A stretch of 64,000 nucleotides of DNA from CAZLRH01 sp964562015 (lineage in GTDB: Bacteria > Verrucomicrobiota > Verrucomicrobiia > Opitutales > JABDGR01). The stretch lies in NCBI GenBank assembly GCA_964562015.1, contig CAZLRH010000007.1:124001-188000 (forward strand), given 5' to 3'. The notes beneath the pieces are model-generated. The model saw nothing but the letters and a program-made list of their open reading frames with translations, searched no databases and had not been told where the DNA came from. Positions 18,606 to 27,492 of the stretch are shown here, in pieces. Positions within the stretch are counted from its first letter, which is position 1. Each line of letters starts with the position of its first letter. The position numbers and the translations under genes are program-made.

Positions 18606-19622
18606 ATGAACGCCGCCTCGGAGCAAGCGCCTTCGCCCCGCCCCGCCCTGCTCGCGCATTTGCGCTACTTGGCCGGCCCGGGCGGCGTGCTCCCTTATCG
18701 CGATTTCACCGCGGCGGCGCTGTACGCGCCCGGGCTGGGCTATTACACGCGACCGGGAGTGACGCGCGTCGGACGTCAGGCCCACACGGATTTTTATACG
18801 GCGTCCAGTTTGTCGCGCGGGATTTTTGGAAATCTGATTCGCGCCGCCGCGGCGCATTTGCTCCAGACGGACAATCCCGCGGAACACGCGCTGGTGGAAT
18901 TGGGGGCGGAACCGGGGCGCGATACTTTCGACGCGGAGGCTGCGCCGTTCGCACGATTGGAAACGCGGCGGTACGGAGATTCTCATTCGCCCCCGGCGCG
19001 CGCCGTGGTCTTTGCGAATGAACTGCTCGACGCGCAGCCGTTTCATCGATTCGTGTTTCGGCGCGGAGGCTGGCGTGAACTTGGAGTCAACGTGCAGGGC
19101 GATGCGCTGACCGAAGTGGAGTTGGCCGAATTTTCCCCAGCGGCCCAAGCGCTGCTGAGCGAGCTTCCATCCGACACTGCGGAAGAGTATCACCTGGATC
19201 TCTCGTTGGATGCGGAAACACTTTTACGCGAACTCACTGCTTCGCCCTGGCGGGGGCTGCTGCTTTTCGCCGATTATGGGTATACATGGACAGAATTGCT
19301 TCAGGCCCGGCCCGCCGGCACCGCGCGCGCGTATTTTCGCCATGCGGTTTCCGGGGACCTACTGGCCCGCGCAGGCGAACAAGACCTCACCTGCCACGTC
19401 TGTTGGGACCGACTGGAGAACGTCTTGCACGCGGCGGGATTCGAGGCTGTGGAGGTCCTCCGCCAGGAAGCGTTTTTCACCCGTTACGCGGCGGCGGCTC
19501 TGGAGAAACTGGTGACAGCCCAAGCCGGCGGGTTTTCCCCGGCGCGGCAAACCGTGATGGAGCTTTTGCATCCCGCGCACCTGGGCCAGAAATTTCAATT
19601 TCTGTGCGCGCGGCGGCGGTGA
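18606..19622 (+). CDS. MidA/NDUFAF7-like SAM-dependent methyltransferase
   Basis: With the ATG at 18606 the product has 338 residues. The opening GGVLPYRDFTAAALYAPGLG and YTRPG at about 25-50 match the start of the MidA (NDUFAF7) family, followed by TDFYTASSLSRGIFGNL. The SAM-binding glycine-rich loop is VELGAEPGRD at about 98-107, and VVFANELLDAQPFHRFVF follows. In mitochondria NDUFAF7 methylates an arginine of a complex I subunit; the bacterial target is usually not known. The protein is somewhat short for the family and divergent in the middle. An ATG at 18567 would add 13 residues but would overlap the protease gene, so I prefer the later start. Confidence 0.85.
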   Translation: MNAASEQAPSPRPALLAHLRYLAGPGGVLPYRDFTAAALYAPGLGYYTRPGVTRVGRQAHTDFYTASSLSRGIFGNLIRAAAAHLLQTDNPAEHALVELGAEPGRDTFDAEAAPFARLETRRYGDSHSPPARAVVFANELLDAQPFHRFVFRRGGWRELGVNVQGDALTEVELAEFSPAAQALLSELPSDTAEEYHLDLSLDAETLLRELTASPWRGLLLFADYGYTWTELLQARPAGTARAYFRHAVSGDLLARAGEQDLTCHVCWDRLENVLHAAGFEAVEVLRQEAFFTRYAAAALEKLVTAQAGGFSPARQTVMELLHPAHLGQKFQFLCARRR

Positions 19623-19764
19623 GGTTGGACCACTCCTGCAAACCGCAGCGCACCTGGCTTAAACCGCCCGCGCCCGACTTTTAGTGTTGCCAGAATCGGG
19701 TGGCACCCCTTACCTTGACCCTTCCTTGGGCCCTGGCGTGAACCGCCGGACCGCCCGGATAAAT

Positions 19765-19849
19765 GCTCGGGTGGTGGAATTGGCAGACACGTACGCTTGA
19801 GGTGCGTATGCCGTAAGGTGTAAGGGTTCAAGTCCCTTCCCGAGCACCA
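19765..19849 (+). tRNA. tRNA-Leu (GAG anticodon)
   Basis: An 85-base class II tRNA folds well: acceptor GCTCGGG pairs with CCCGAGC, the anticodon stem TACGC/GCGTA encloses the loop TTGAGGT (anticodon GAG at 19799-19801), a long variable arm follows, and the T arm contains GGGTTCAAGTCCC. The discriminator is A and the 3' CCA is encoded. It reads leucine codons CUC and CUU. A T-run (TTTTTT) directly after the CCA could end transcription. Confidence 0.96.
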
Positions 19850-19884
19850 TTTTTTATCGCAGTCACGGCCCAAAGCGCCGGTTG

Positions 19885-20763
19885 TCACATCTTCCGCTGG
19901 AAGCTCACCGTAAAAGTCTGGTCGTGCCCGCCGGGCGGAGGCTCGGCGTTCTTGATTAAATCCAACGCCGCCTGCACCGCCGCGTCGAAGGCCGCGTTGC
20001 CAGACGAATTGGTGAGGCGTTTGTTCGTCACCTGGCCGTTGGCTGCGATGGTGAGCGAGACATTCACCGTCAGCGCGCCGGAGACACCGGCCGGATTTTC
20101 AAACGCGGCATCCAGGCGCGCTTTCAGGCGGGCCAGATAGTCATTCATCGCCGACTGGGTGACCGGGCCACCGGCGGCACCGTTGCTGCCGCCCGCCCCG
20201 ATTTTCTGCAAATCAATTAGGGTGCCACGAAGGTCCACTTGCGGGGGCGGACCGCTCCGGGCCGGGCCAGTGGTAGCCGCTGCGGCGGGATTGTTTGATC
20301 GGCCCATGGTCTTTAGCCATTCGGCGTAGCTCATCGGCGTCGGCGTGGCGGCCGTGGTGCCGCGGGGAGAAGAAGGCGCGGGCTTGGTGGCAGCCGGCGG
20401 AGTTTTGGGCGCGGGCGTCGTGGGGGCAGCCGGCGCAGGCGTGACAGGCTGCGGGGTCGGCGGCAATTTGACCGTGGGCAACGGCGACAGGGGCTGGACG
20501 CTGGGGGCTTGCAACGTCGGCGAAGACGCGGGTGGGGTGTCGGGCTGGCGCGGTGGTGGTGTGCCAGGAGCGCCGGGAACTTCCGTGGAGGGCGGCGCCT
20601 GCACCAGGGTCATCACGTACTGGCTCGTGGGCGGCAAAATTTCGTCCCGATGTGTCCAGAAATAGCCGAGCACCACCCCAACCGCCAACAGATGCAGGAA
20701 CACGGCTCCGCCCAAGGCACGCGGAGTGCTGGAAAAATCGTCGGGCTGGGCATAGGCGCTCAT
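19885..20763 (-). CDS. TolA/TonB-like energy transducer
   Basis: The ATG at 20763 gives 292 residues. One N-terminal membrane helix (GGAVFLHLLAVGVVLGYFW) is followed by a long periplasmic spacer rich in proline, alanine and threonine (about 45-145), and a C-terminal TonB/TolA-like domain from about 205 (ALTVNVSLTIAANGQV, then NAAFDAAVQAALDLI). It follows the ExbD/TolR and ExbB/TolQ genes with 12 bases of space, so the three form an operon. The complex should transmit proton-motive force across the periplasm. The TolA versus TonB choice is open: the C-terminus resembles TolA, but no tolB or pal lies next to it and no TonB-dependent receptor is visible. Confidence 0.8.
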   Translation of the reverse strand: MSAYAQPDDFSSTPRALGGAVFLHLLAVGVVLGYFWTHRDEILPPTSQYVMTLVQAPPSTEVPGAPGTPPPRQPDTPPASSPTLQAPSVQPLSPLPTVKLPPTPQPVTPAPAAPTTPAPKTPPAATKPAPSSPRGTTAATPTPMSYAEWLKTMGRSNNPAAAATTGPARSGPPPQVDLRGTLIDLQKIGAGGSNGAAGGPVTQSAMNDYLARLKARLDAAFENPAGVSGALTVNVSLTIAANGQVTNKRLTNSSGNAAFDAAVQAALDLIKNAEPPPGGHDQTFTVSFQRKM

Positions 20764-20775
20764 CGTCGGCAACGT

Positions 20776-21192
20776 TTATTTCACCTTCGTGTCGTAGCTG
20801 ATCTTGGTCAGGCCGGCCTGCATCATCATGTCCTGTACGTCGATTATATACTTATACTGCGCCTCGGCATCCCCGCGCAAATTCACCGTCGGCGGGTCGG
20901 GCTGCGTGGCCAGTTCCTTGAGGAGGGACTGGAGCTTGATGCCGTCCACGGGCTCCTTACCCCAGAAATACGCGCCCTGCTTGTCCACCGAGACGACCTG
21001 AAATTTCTGCTTTTCGTCGCGCTTGGAGGTGTTTTGCGTCTGCAAGGGCAGATTCACGGGAATCGTTTGCTCCAGCAGCGGCGTGGTGATCATGAAGATG
21101 ATCAGCAGGCAAAAAACCAAGTCCATCAACGAGGTCAGATTGATCTCCGACATCGCGACGAGGCGATCCTTGCGTTTGAAAACTCGGGCCAT
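20776..21192 (-). CDS. ExbD/TolR biopolymer transport protein
   Basis: This 138-residue protein begins with a short basic cytoplasmic stretch, then the single membrane helix LTSLMDLVFCLLIIFMITTPL (about 21-41) that carries the conserved aspartate of the proton path (D26), and a periplasmic domain. The order NLTSLMDLVF is characteristic of ExbD/TolR. It works with the ExbB/TolQ protein encoded just upstream (9-base gap) and energises the TolA/TonB-like protein encoded downstream. The length is normal. Confidence 0.93.
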   Translation of the reverse strand: MARVFKRKDRLVAMSEINLTSLMDLVFCLLIIFMITTPLLEQTIPVNLPLQTQNTSKRDEKQKFQVVSVDKQGAYFWGKEPVDGIKLQSLLKELATQPDPPTVNLRGDAEAQYKYIIDVQDMMMQAGLTKISYDTKVK

Positions 21193-21201
21193 GGCAAAAA
21201 A

Positions 21202-22050
21202 TCACGCTTCGCTCTCGGTCACGTCCAAACGCAGGTAGCGTTCCGCGGCGGACACGCCGGCGTCCCCGGTCGGCGGGGGCGGAACAGGCGCCGCTTGCAG
21301 GGCAGAAACGGGGGCCGACGCGGGCTCCTTGGCGGCTTCCAATTCGAGCTCGATGCGGTCGGCCAGCCAACTGGCGTAGTTCTCCAGCTCGGTGATCATC
21401 ATCTTCACATGCGTGAGCAAAAAGTTGTAGCCGAACACCGAGGGAATCGCCACCAGCAAGCCGCAAACCGTGGCGAGCAGCGCCGAGGCCACGCCGGGCG
21501 CGAGATTCTGCAACGTGGCGTTGCCGGCCACCGCCATGCCGCTGAACGCCACCATCACGCCCCACACCGTGCCAAACAACCCGATGAAGGGCGCGCCCGA
21601 CACCAGCGAACCGAGGACCACCATTTTCGTTTCATAATGCACGCATTCGTCCGCCACGCCGCGCTGCAGCGCATTTTCAATCAAACCCATGCGCACGGGC
21701 GCGTTGGCGTCGCCGCGGTACTGGCGGCCGGCCTCGAGCGCGTCGTGGAACAAGCGCGCATACGGCCCGCTCTTGCGCATGGCGCTGGTAAGGTTGGTGG
21801 ACAGGAGGGTCGTGGATTGCTTCAGCTTCGCATAAAACGTCAGGTTCATTTGCCGCCAGCGCGAGAGGTCGAGGTATTTTCCAATCATCACCGTCCAGGC
21901 GAGCAGGCTGAAAAAGCCCAGCATCACCACGATGATTTTGCCGGCCAGTTCCGCCCGCATGAACGTGGCGACGAGGTTGAAGCCCGGCGCGCTGTCCGCC
22001 TGCGCCAGCACGACGCCCGCCCAGGCGCCCAAGTGAATTGGTATGCTCAT
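21202..22050 (-). CDS. MotA/TolQ/ExbB proton channel family protein
   Basis: From the ATG at 22050 the protein has 282 residues and at least three membrane helices: LAGKIIVVMLGFFSLLAWTV near 34-53, a pair at about 135-165 (FIGLFGTVWGVMVAFSGM) and at about 175-200 (ASALLATVCGLLVAIPSV). The GTVWGVM and ALLATVCGLLVAIP motifs are diagnostic. It forms the pentameric channel that drives the ExbD/TolR dimer. The C-terminus has an additional stretch rich in alanine and proline. It is the first gene of a three-gene operon; the divergent pfkB gene begins 250 bases away. Confidence 0.93.
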   Translation of the reverse strand: MSIPIHLGAWAGVVLAQADSAPGFNLVATFMRAELAGKIIVVMLGFFSLLAWTVMIGKYLDLSRWRQMNLTFYAKLKQSTTLLSTNLTSAMRKSGPYARLFHDALEAGRQYRGDANAPVRMGLIENALQRGVADECVHYETKMVVLGSLVSGAPFIGLFGTVWGVMVAFSGMAVAGNATLQNLAPGVASALLATVCGLLVAIPSVFGYNFLLTHVKMMITELENYASWLADRIELELEAAKEPASAPVSALQAAPVPPPPTGDAGVSAAERYLRLDVTESEA

Positions 22051-22247
22051 CAAATGATCGGTAAATAATTCGCGATTTTGTTTCTAACTACCTCAGACTC
22101 CCGCCACCCCCATGCTGTTCAACGGAATTGCACTCGGCAATGAAAAATACCGCGCCACGCGCACCCGCCCGCCTGTTTCGAGTTGCCGCCTGCGCCCTTT
22201 CGCCCAAGCTCGGAACCGCGGCCCCGGATTTGAAATTGGCTGAATCC

Positions 22248-22301
22248 GCTTTCTCTTTTTCGGTTTAATTTTTCACCTTTTACCTTTCACCTCCCCTTTC
22301 C
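22248..22301 (+). promoter_or_regulatory. Pyrimidine-rich leader before PfkB gene
   Basis: The 54 bases before the ATG are almost entirely C and T, with repeats of TTTTACCTTTCACC type and no Shine-Dalgarno sequence. Similar tracts precede pgm, fabG and tmk in this window. Confidence 0.45.
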
Positions 22302-23411
22302 ATGCCCGACCTCAAATCCGACGCCCTCAACGAACTCGCCCGCACCCGGGAGGCCGTGAACACCAAGCTTGCGGTCGTCGGCCTCGACGGCTTTGTGGAC
22401 CGCATCATGCATCCGGTGGCCCAGCGCACCGGCAAGGGCGAAAATTTCACCCCGTTTCCCAATATCGCGGCCTTCGGCGAGCGCATCGTCGAAGCCGCCG
22501 GCAAGAGCGCAAATATCGAGATATTTCCGAAACTCGAAAAACTCGGCGGCAACGGGCCCATCATGGCCGAAGCGCTGCTCTCGACCGGCGTCGCCGTGCG
22601 CTACCTCGGCGCGCTCGGCCAGCCCAAGGTGCATCCCGTGTTTCAGGAATTCGCGCGGCGCACGGAGGCTGTGTCGCTCTGCGAGCCCGGCGTCACCCAC
22701 GCCCTCGAATTTGCCGACGGCAAGCTCATGCTCGGCCAGACCGCGAGCCTCGAGGAAATCACCTACGCCCGGCTCGTCGATGCCATCGGCGAAGGCGCAT
22801 TTCTCGACCTCCTCTCGCGCACCGACCTGCTCGCGCTCGTCAATTGGACGATGATCCCGGAGCTGACCGCCATTTTCGAGGAGCTGCTGGACAAGGTGCT
22901 GCCGAATCTCGCGCCGCGCGCCCGCCAATTTTTCTTCGACCTCGCCGACCCCGCCAAGCGCCCGCGCGACGATTTGCGCAACGCCCTGCTCGTCATGGCG
23001 CGGTTTCAAAATTTCGGCAACGTCACCCTCGGCCTGAATCTCGCGGAATCCCAGCAAGTCGCCGCTGCGCTCGGCCTCCCCGACCCCGGCGCGACGGCGG
23101 ACCAACTCAAATTGCAGGCGACGCGGATTCGCTCGGCGTTGAACGTCGGCTGCGTCGTCATCCACCCCACGCATGGTGCGGCCTGCGCCACCCGCGACGG
23201 CGCCTGGTGGGCGGATGGCCCGTTCTGCGACAAACCCGTCATCACCACCGGCGCGGGCGACCACTTTAATGCCGGCTTTGCGACCGCCCAACTCCTCGGC
23301 CTCACTCCGCAAAGCTGCCTGCTCATCGCCGTCTGCGTATCCGGCTATTACGTCCGCAATGCCAAAAGCCCCAGCCTCAGCGAAGTGGCGTCGTTTTTGA
23401 GGAGCTGGTAG
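22302..23411 (+). CDS. PfkB family carbohydrate kinase
   Basis: The 369-residue protein has the ribokinase/PfkB fold. The C-terminal signature VITTGAGDHFNAGFATAQ (about 309-326) holds the catalytic aspartate and the anion hole; KLAVVGLDGFVDRI is at the N-terminus and GGNGPIMAEAL at about 82-92. The substrate is not clear: unlike typical ribokinases the N-terminal region reads GLDGFVDRIMHPV, which is seen in a Verrucomicrobia subgroup annotated only as PfkB. It stands as a single gene between the Tol-like operon and tmk. Confidence 0.85.
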   Translation: MPDLKSDALNELARTREAVNTKLAVVGLDGFVDRIMHPVAQRTGKGENFTPFPNIAAFGERIVEAAGKSANIEIFPKLEKLGGNGPIMAEALLSTGVAVRYLGALGQPKVHPVFQEFARRTEAVSLCEPGVTHALEFADGKLMLGQTASLEEITYARLVDAIGEGAFLDLLSRTDLLALVNWTMIPELTAIFEELLDKVLPNLAPRARQFFFDLADPAKRPRDDLRNALLVMARFQNFGNVTLGLNLAESQQVAAALGLPDPGATADQLKLQATRIRSALNVGCVVIHPTHGAACATRDGAWWADGPFCDKPVITTGAGDHFNAGFATAQLLGLTPQSCLLIAVCVSGYYVRNAKSPSLSEVASFLRSW

Positions 23412-23496
23412 GAAATCCGATTGTCATTCCCGACATTTGCCTTTTTACCTTACCGCAACCTCAGTGAGCTTTTCCCTTCCCGCCTCTCCTTCCCGC

Positions 23497-24147
23497 ATGA
23501 CCGCCCCCCGCGCCCATCACCGCGCCTGCTTTGTTTCCTTCGAGGGTTCCGAAGGCAGCGGCAAGACCACGCAGATTGACTTGCTGGCCACGCGCCTCGA
23601 GCGCGAGGGTTACGATGTCGTCGTCACCCGCGAGCCGGGCGGCACCGAGATCGGCGAGGAGGTCCGCCACCTGCTCAAGCATGCCCAGAGCGGCCGCGGC
23701 ATGTTTCCCGAAACCGAGCTGCTGCTCTTCGCCGCGAGCCGCGCCCAGCTCGTGCGCGAGGTCATCAACCCCGCCCTCAAGGCCGGCAAGATCATCCTGT
23801 GCGACCGGTTTCTCGACTCGACTACCGTCTATCAGGGGGTCGCGCGCAAAATTTCGCAGGACCCGATTTCCGTCATCAACCATTTCGCCGTCGGTGAATT
23901 ATTGCCCGATGTGACCATCGTGCTTGATGTGCCGGCGGAAGTCGGCCTCGCGCGCGTCCGCCACCGCGCGAGCGATTTGCCGGACCGCATCGAGGAGGAA
24001 AACATTGATTTTTTTGAGCGGGTGCGCGAGGGCTACCTGCTGCTGGCCAAATCGCTGCCGCAGCGTTTTCTGGTCGTGGACGGCAGCCAGACCACCAACC
24101 ACATCGCCGACCAAATCTGGCATGAGTTCAAACGCCGCCACGGTTGA
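23497..24147 (+). CDS. tmk: Thymidylate kinase
   Basis: The ATG at 23497 gives a 216-residue enzyme that phosphorylates dTMP to dTDP. The P-loop FEGSEGSGKTTQ lies at about residues 13-24, REPGGTEIGEEVRHLL follows, and ILCDRFLDSTTVYQG (about 96-110) contains the DR pair of the nucleoside site. The LID region RASDLPDRIEEEN carries the arginine. The end overlaps the start of the holB-like gene by 26 bases, and the tmk-holB order is conserved in many bacteria. A start at 23437 would add 20 residues that do not belong to the family. Confidence 0.95.
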   Translation: MTAPRAHHRACFVSFEGSEGSGKTTQIDLLATRLEREGYDVVVTREPGGTEIGEEVRHLLKHAQSGRGMFPETELLLFAASRAQLVREVINPALKAGKIILCDRFLDSTTVYQGVARKISQDPISVINHFAVGELLPDVTIVLDVPAEVGLARVRHRASDLPDRIEEENIDFFERVREGYLLLAKSLPQRFLVVDGSQTTNHIADQIWHEFKRRHG

Positions 24148-25066
24148 AACGCCCGACCCGCTGGCGGCCCCGGCCCTGCGCGCGTTCACCGACGCCCTGG
24201 CGCGGGGACGCCTGGCGCATGCGATTTTGGTGCACGGCGACCACCCGCCCGCGCTCGAGGCCGCGTGCCTGGTGCTCGGCGCAAAACTGCTGAACGTGCC
24301 TGACCCGTCGCGGCATCCCGATTTTTTCACGCTCCGGCCCGAGGGCAAGGCCCGCTTCATCAAGGTGGATTCCCTGCGCGAATTCGTGCGGAAAATCCAG
24401 CTCAGCGCCTCGGCCGGCCCGCGCAAAGTCGGCGTCGTTTACGAGGCCGACCGCATGCAGTCCGCCGCGGCGAACGCCTTTCTCAAGACCCTCGAGGAAC
24501 CGCCCAGCGATACGACGCTTTTCCTGCTGACGACGCATCCCTACGACCTGCTGCCGACGATTCGCAGCCGCTGTTTTCATCTGCGCCTGCCGGCGGCCTC
24601 GACGCCCCTGACCGACCCGGCCTGGCAAGCCTGGCGCACGGATTACGCCGCGTGGCTGGAGCGCCTTACTTCTACGGACAAAATATCTACTACGGATACG
24701 GTGCTGGCCGCTTACGGGCTCGGCGCGCGTTTTGAATCCGTGCTGGAGCGGCTGACTGAATCCGCCTGGGCGGAAGCGAAGCCGCGCTTGCCGGACAGCC
24801 TCGAAGACGAGGAAATCGAAGCCATCAAGACGGGCCTCCACAAAGGCGCGCGCACCGGCCTGCTCGTGGAAGTGGAGCAATCGACGCGGGATTTCGCCCT
24901 CGCCCACCCCGCCGAGGCCGGCACCGCCAGCCGCGCCTCAAGGCTTTCACGCGCGGTCGCGGATTTGGAAAAGATCGCCGGCCTGCTCGAGGTGAATTTG
25001 TCCGAAGCCGCCGCGCTGGAGTATTTTTTACTCCGCTCCCTCCGCCACTGGACAGCGAAGAATTAA
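24122..25066 (+). CDS. holB: DNA polymerase III subunit delta' (HolB-like)
   Basis: This 314-residue protein begins inside tmk. The opening RAFTDALARGRLAHAILVHG matches clamp-loader delta'; the central VGVVYEADRMQSAAANAFL and KTLEEPPSDTTLFLLTTHP, then the arginine-finger-like TIRSRCFHLRLP, follow. As in delta' generally, the P-loop is degenerate (HGDHPPALEAACL). The zinc-binding cysteines of the usual delta' are absent, which is common in this phylum. The C-terminal domain is poorly conserved. It should form part of the clamp loader. The tmk overlap suggests translational coupling. Confidence 0.85.
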   Translation: MSSNAATVETPDPLAAPALRAFTDALARGRLAHAILVHGDHPPALEAACLVLGAKLLNVPDPSRHPDFFTLRPEGKARFIKVDSLREFVRKIQLSASAGPRKVGVVYEADRMQSAAANAFLKTLEEPPSDTTLFLLTTHPYDLLPTIRSRCFHLRLPAASTPLTDPAWQAWRTDYAAWLERLTSTDKISTTDTVLAAYGLGARFESVLERLTESAWAEAKPRLPDSLEDEEIEAIKTGLHKGARTGLLVEVEQSTRDFALAHPAEAGTASRASRLSRAVADLEKIAGLLEVNLSEAAALEYFLLRSLRHWTAKN

Positions 25067-25075
25067 GAGCAGAAT

Positions 25076-25228
25076 ATTGAACAAAAGTTAACGAAGGAAA
25101 CAAAGCAGCGAAGGCTGGGCCGGAAACGCCGCGAGCAAAAGGAGGGGGCCATCACGCCGAGTGGAGAAAAGAAGCGGAAAACGAAGATGATTTTCCTCCT
25201 TGGTTTCCTTCGCTACCTTCTGTTCAAT
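25076..25228. repeat. Imperfect 30-bp inverted repeat around spacer
   Basis: The left arm (25076-25105, ATTGAACAAAAGTTAACGAAGG...) is nearly the reverse complement of the right arm (25199-25228, ...CCTTCGCTACCTTCTGTTCAAT), with about five mismatches. The arms enclose about 93 bases without any coding sign. The element fills the holB-lysA gap. Confidence 0.7.
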
Positions 25229-25252
25229 TCCGGGTTCCGACCAAATTTGCGC

Positions 25253-26533
25253 ATGGCTATTAACCCTCTAGAAACTCTCCGTTTTCTGACTCCGGCCCAA
25301 GCCGCCGCGGTGCGGAAAAATTTCGGCACCCCGGCCTTCGTCTACAGCGAAGCCGCGCTGCGCCGCGCCGCCGCCGCCTGCCTCGCCTTTCCCAATGCCT
25401 ACGGCCTGACCGTGCGCTTCGCGATGAAGGCCTGCCCGAATGCCGCGGTGTTGCGTCTCTTTGATAGCCTCGGGTTGCACTTCGACGCCAGCTCCGGCTG
25501 GGAAGTGGAACGCGCCCTGCGCGCCGGCCTTGCGCCCGGGAAAATTTCCCTGAGCACGCAGGAACTGCCGGAGAATTTTGACGCACTCCTGGCGAAGGGC
25601 ATCCTGTTTAACGCCTGCTCGCTCAGCCAGCTCGACCGCTATGGCCGGCAATTTCCGGGCACGGCGCTCGGCGTGCGCTTTAATCCCGGCCTCGGCTCCG
25701 GCTCCACGGGCAAGACCAATGTCGGCGGCCCCGGCTCCAGCTTCGGCATCTGGCATGAATCGCTGCCCGACGTGCATCATCTGGTGGCGAACCATCGCCT
25801 CACCGTGGCGCGCGTTCACACGCACATCGGCTCCGGCAGCGATCCGGTGGTGTGGCAACGGGCGGCAAAATTGACCCTGCAACTCGCGCGCGAATTTCCG
25901 GCGGCCACGACGATTAACCTCGGCGGCGGCTTCAAAGTCGGCCGCATGGCCTATGAAAAAACCACCGATTTGCAAAAAATCGGCGCTCCCGTGAAAAAAT
26001 TGTTCGAGGAACGGGCGCGCACCTCCGGCGCCAAACTCCGTCTTGAAATCGAGCCAGGCACGTATCTCGTGGCGCTGGCCGGCGCGCTGGTGTGCACCGT
26101 GCAGGACATCGTTTCCACCGGCGCGAAGGGGCATGATTTTCTCAAGCTCGACGCCGGCATGACCGACATTCTGCGCCCGAGCCTGTACGGTGCGCAGCAC
26201 CCGCTCGTCGTGGTTTCGACGCAGAAAAAGCCGCAGATCGTTGCGAAAACGAAAGAATATCTCGTGGTTGGGCATTGCTGCGAAAGCGGCGACTTGCTCA
26301 CGCCAGCGCCCGGTGAATCGGAAACTTTGCGTCCGCGCTTGTTGGCGGAAGCCGCTCCCGGCGACTTGTGCGTCATCGAGGGGGCGGGCGCGTATTGCGC
26401 CGGGATGAGCGCGAAAAATTATAATTCGTTTCCCGAGTCGCCGGAAGTGCTGCTGCAAAAGGACGGGAAATTGCGGCTCATCCGGCGCCGCCAGACGCTC
26501 GAGCAGATCGTGCAGAATGAAGTGGAAAAGTAG
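25253..26533 (+). CDS. lysA: Diaminopimelate decarboxylase
   Basis: The ATG at 25253 gives a 426-residue PLP enzyme of the alanine-racemase-fold decarboxylases. The PLP lysine is K59 (VRFAMKACPN). Other landmarks are VHTHIGSGSDP, TINLGGGFKVGRM, RLEIEPGTYLVA, GHCCESGDLLTPAP and GAYCAGMSAKNYNSFPESPEVL. CESGD and NYNSF-P-EVL are typical of LysA, which makes lysine from meso-DAP. A related carboxynorspermidine decarboxylase is less likely because of these motifs. An upstream ATG at 25187 lies within the inverted repeat and is rejected. Confidence 0.88.
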   Translation: MAINPLETLRFLTPAQAAAVRKNFGTPAFVYSEAALRRAAAACLAFPNAYGLTVRFAMKACPNAAVLRLFDSLGLHFDASSGWEVERALRAGLAPGKISLSTQELPENFDALLAKGILFNACSLSQLDRYGRQFPGTALGVRFNPGLGSGSTGKTNVGGPGSSFGIWHESLPDVHHLVANHRLTVARVHTHIGSGSDPVVWQRAAKLTLQLAREFPAATTINLGGGFKVGRMAYEKTTDLQKIGAPVKKLFEERARTSGAKLRLEIEPGTYLVALAGALVCTVQDIVSTGAKGHDFLKLDAGMTDILRPSLYGAQHPLVVVSTQKKPQIVAKTKEYLVVGHCCESGDLLTPAPGESETLRPRLLAEAAPGDLCVIEGAGAYCAGMSAKNYNSFPESPEVLLQKDGKLRLIRRRQTLEQIVQNEVEK

Positions 26534-26535
26534 AG

Positions 26536-26558
26536 CTTGCTCCGCGCAAGTCTGTTTT
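26536..26558 (+). terminator. Possible weak terminator after lysA
   Basis: CTTGC and GCAAG form a five-pair stem around a short loop, followed by TCTGTTTT. It lies three bases after the lysA stop, between converging genes. The stem is short, so the call is tentative. Confidence 0.3.
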
Positions 26559-26569
26559 CCGAGAGCGCC

Positions 26570-27361
26570 CTATGCTCTGGCAATCGCGCTAATCCAAGTC
26601 AGGCCGAAAAGGCCATCGGGGCGTTTTTCCCAGGCGCGCAGACCGGCGAGAATGCGCTTGAGGCTGGCGGCGTCCGTCCACCCGCGGCCAAAGGCGTTGT
26701 CCTGTGTGGGCGCGCGTGAGAGGCGCTCGTGCAGAAACTCGCTCATCAGCCTTAAGTCCTCCTGGCATTCGTAGCGCGCGGAAAGACGCGCGTCCCTCCA
26801 GCCCGCCTCGCCCAGCCAGACACCGAGGCGCCGGCCCGCGGTGGTGTTGCCGCCATCGGCTTCTTGCACGCGGCGGAAGAGCGCCGCCGCGGCCTCAACC
26901 TCCGGGTCCGGCGGGGCAAAAATAAACCCATCCCAATCCGGGCTGCATAAGCCGATGATGCCGCCGGGCTTCGTCACGCGGCGAATTTCCTTCAGCGCCG
27001 CAACCGGCTCGCCAAGATGTTCGAACAAGGCGTGCGAAAAAACCGCGTCGAATTCATGGTCAGCAAACGGCAATTTGTAAACGGGCGACTTAAGATACGT
27101 GAGATTCGTGGGATGCGCGGGGTCCCTGCGGCCGATTTCCAGTTGCGAATTCTCGAGGTCGATGCCAACGACCTTGCCTGGTGCCACACGCGCGGCCAGC
27201 CCGCGGGTGATGGTGCCGGGCCCGCAGCCGCAATCGAGCAAATGCATTCCCGATCGCAGTTGCGGGAGAAAAAATTGCGCATGCGTCTCCGCCGTGCGCA
27301 GCGTCATGAAATGGACGACGCCGGGCGAATAACCGGGCATGTACTGGTCGGATTGGCTCAT
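26570..27361 (-). CDS. Class I SAM-dependent methyltransferase
   Basis: The ATG at 27361 gives 263 residues. Motif I is MHLLDCGCGPGTITRGLA (about 38-55), followed by VVGIDLENSQLEIGR, the FDAVFSHALFEHL segment and VTKPGGIIGLCSPDW, the order of the UbiE/COQ5-type Methyltransf_11 fold. The substrate is not apparent. A C-terminal helical extension (about 170-263) includes SEFLHERLSRAPTQ. An upstream extension to 27424 has no family match. The gene converges on lysA and diverges from the Phd/VapC pair. Confidence 0.85.
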   Translation of the reverse strand: MSQSDQYMPGYSPGVVHFMTLRTAETHAQFFLPQLRSGMHLLDCGCGPGTITRGLAARVAPGKVVGIDLENSQLEIGRRDPAHPTNLTYLKSPVYKLPFADHEFDAVFSHALFEHLGEPVAALKEIRRVTKPGGIIGLCSPDWDGFIFAPPDPEVEAAAALFRRVQEADGGNTTAGRRLGVWLGEAGWRDARLSARYECQEDLRLMSEFLHERLSRAPTQDNAFGRGWTDAASLKRILAGLRAWEKRPDGLFGLTWISAIARA

Positions 27362-27492
27362 GGAAGAAAATTCAATAACGATTGGACACCGGCCGCAAGA
27401 CCTACCCATCCTGCGGCATTGCATCGGCTGGATGTCCGGGCGAGAGGAAAGCCCGCTTGACCCGCCGTGAAGTATAACCTAGAAGTTATCCC

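Noticed and set aside
27390..27490. GAGAGGAAAG motif resembling RNase P RNA
   Set aside because: Only one short motif is present; the paired regions and length of rnpB are absent.
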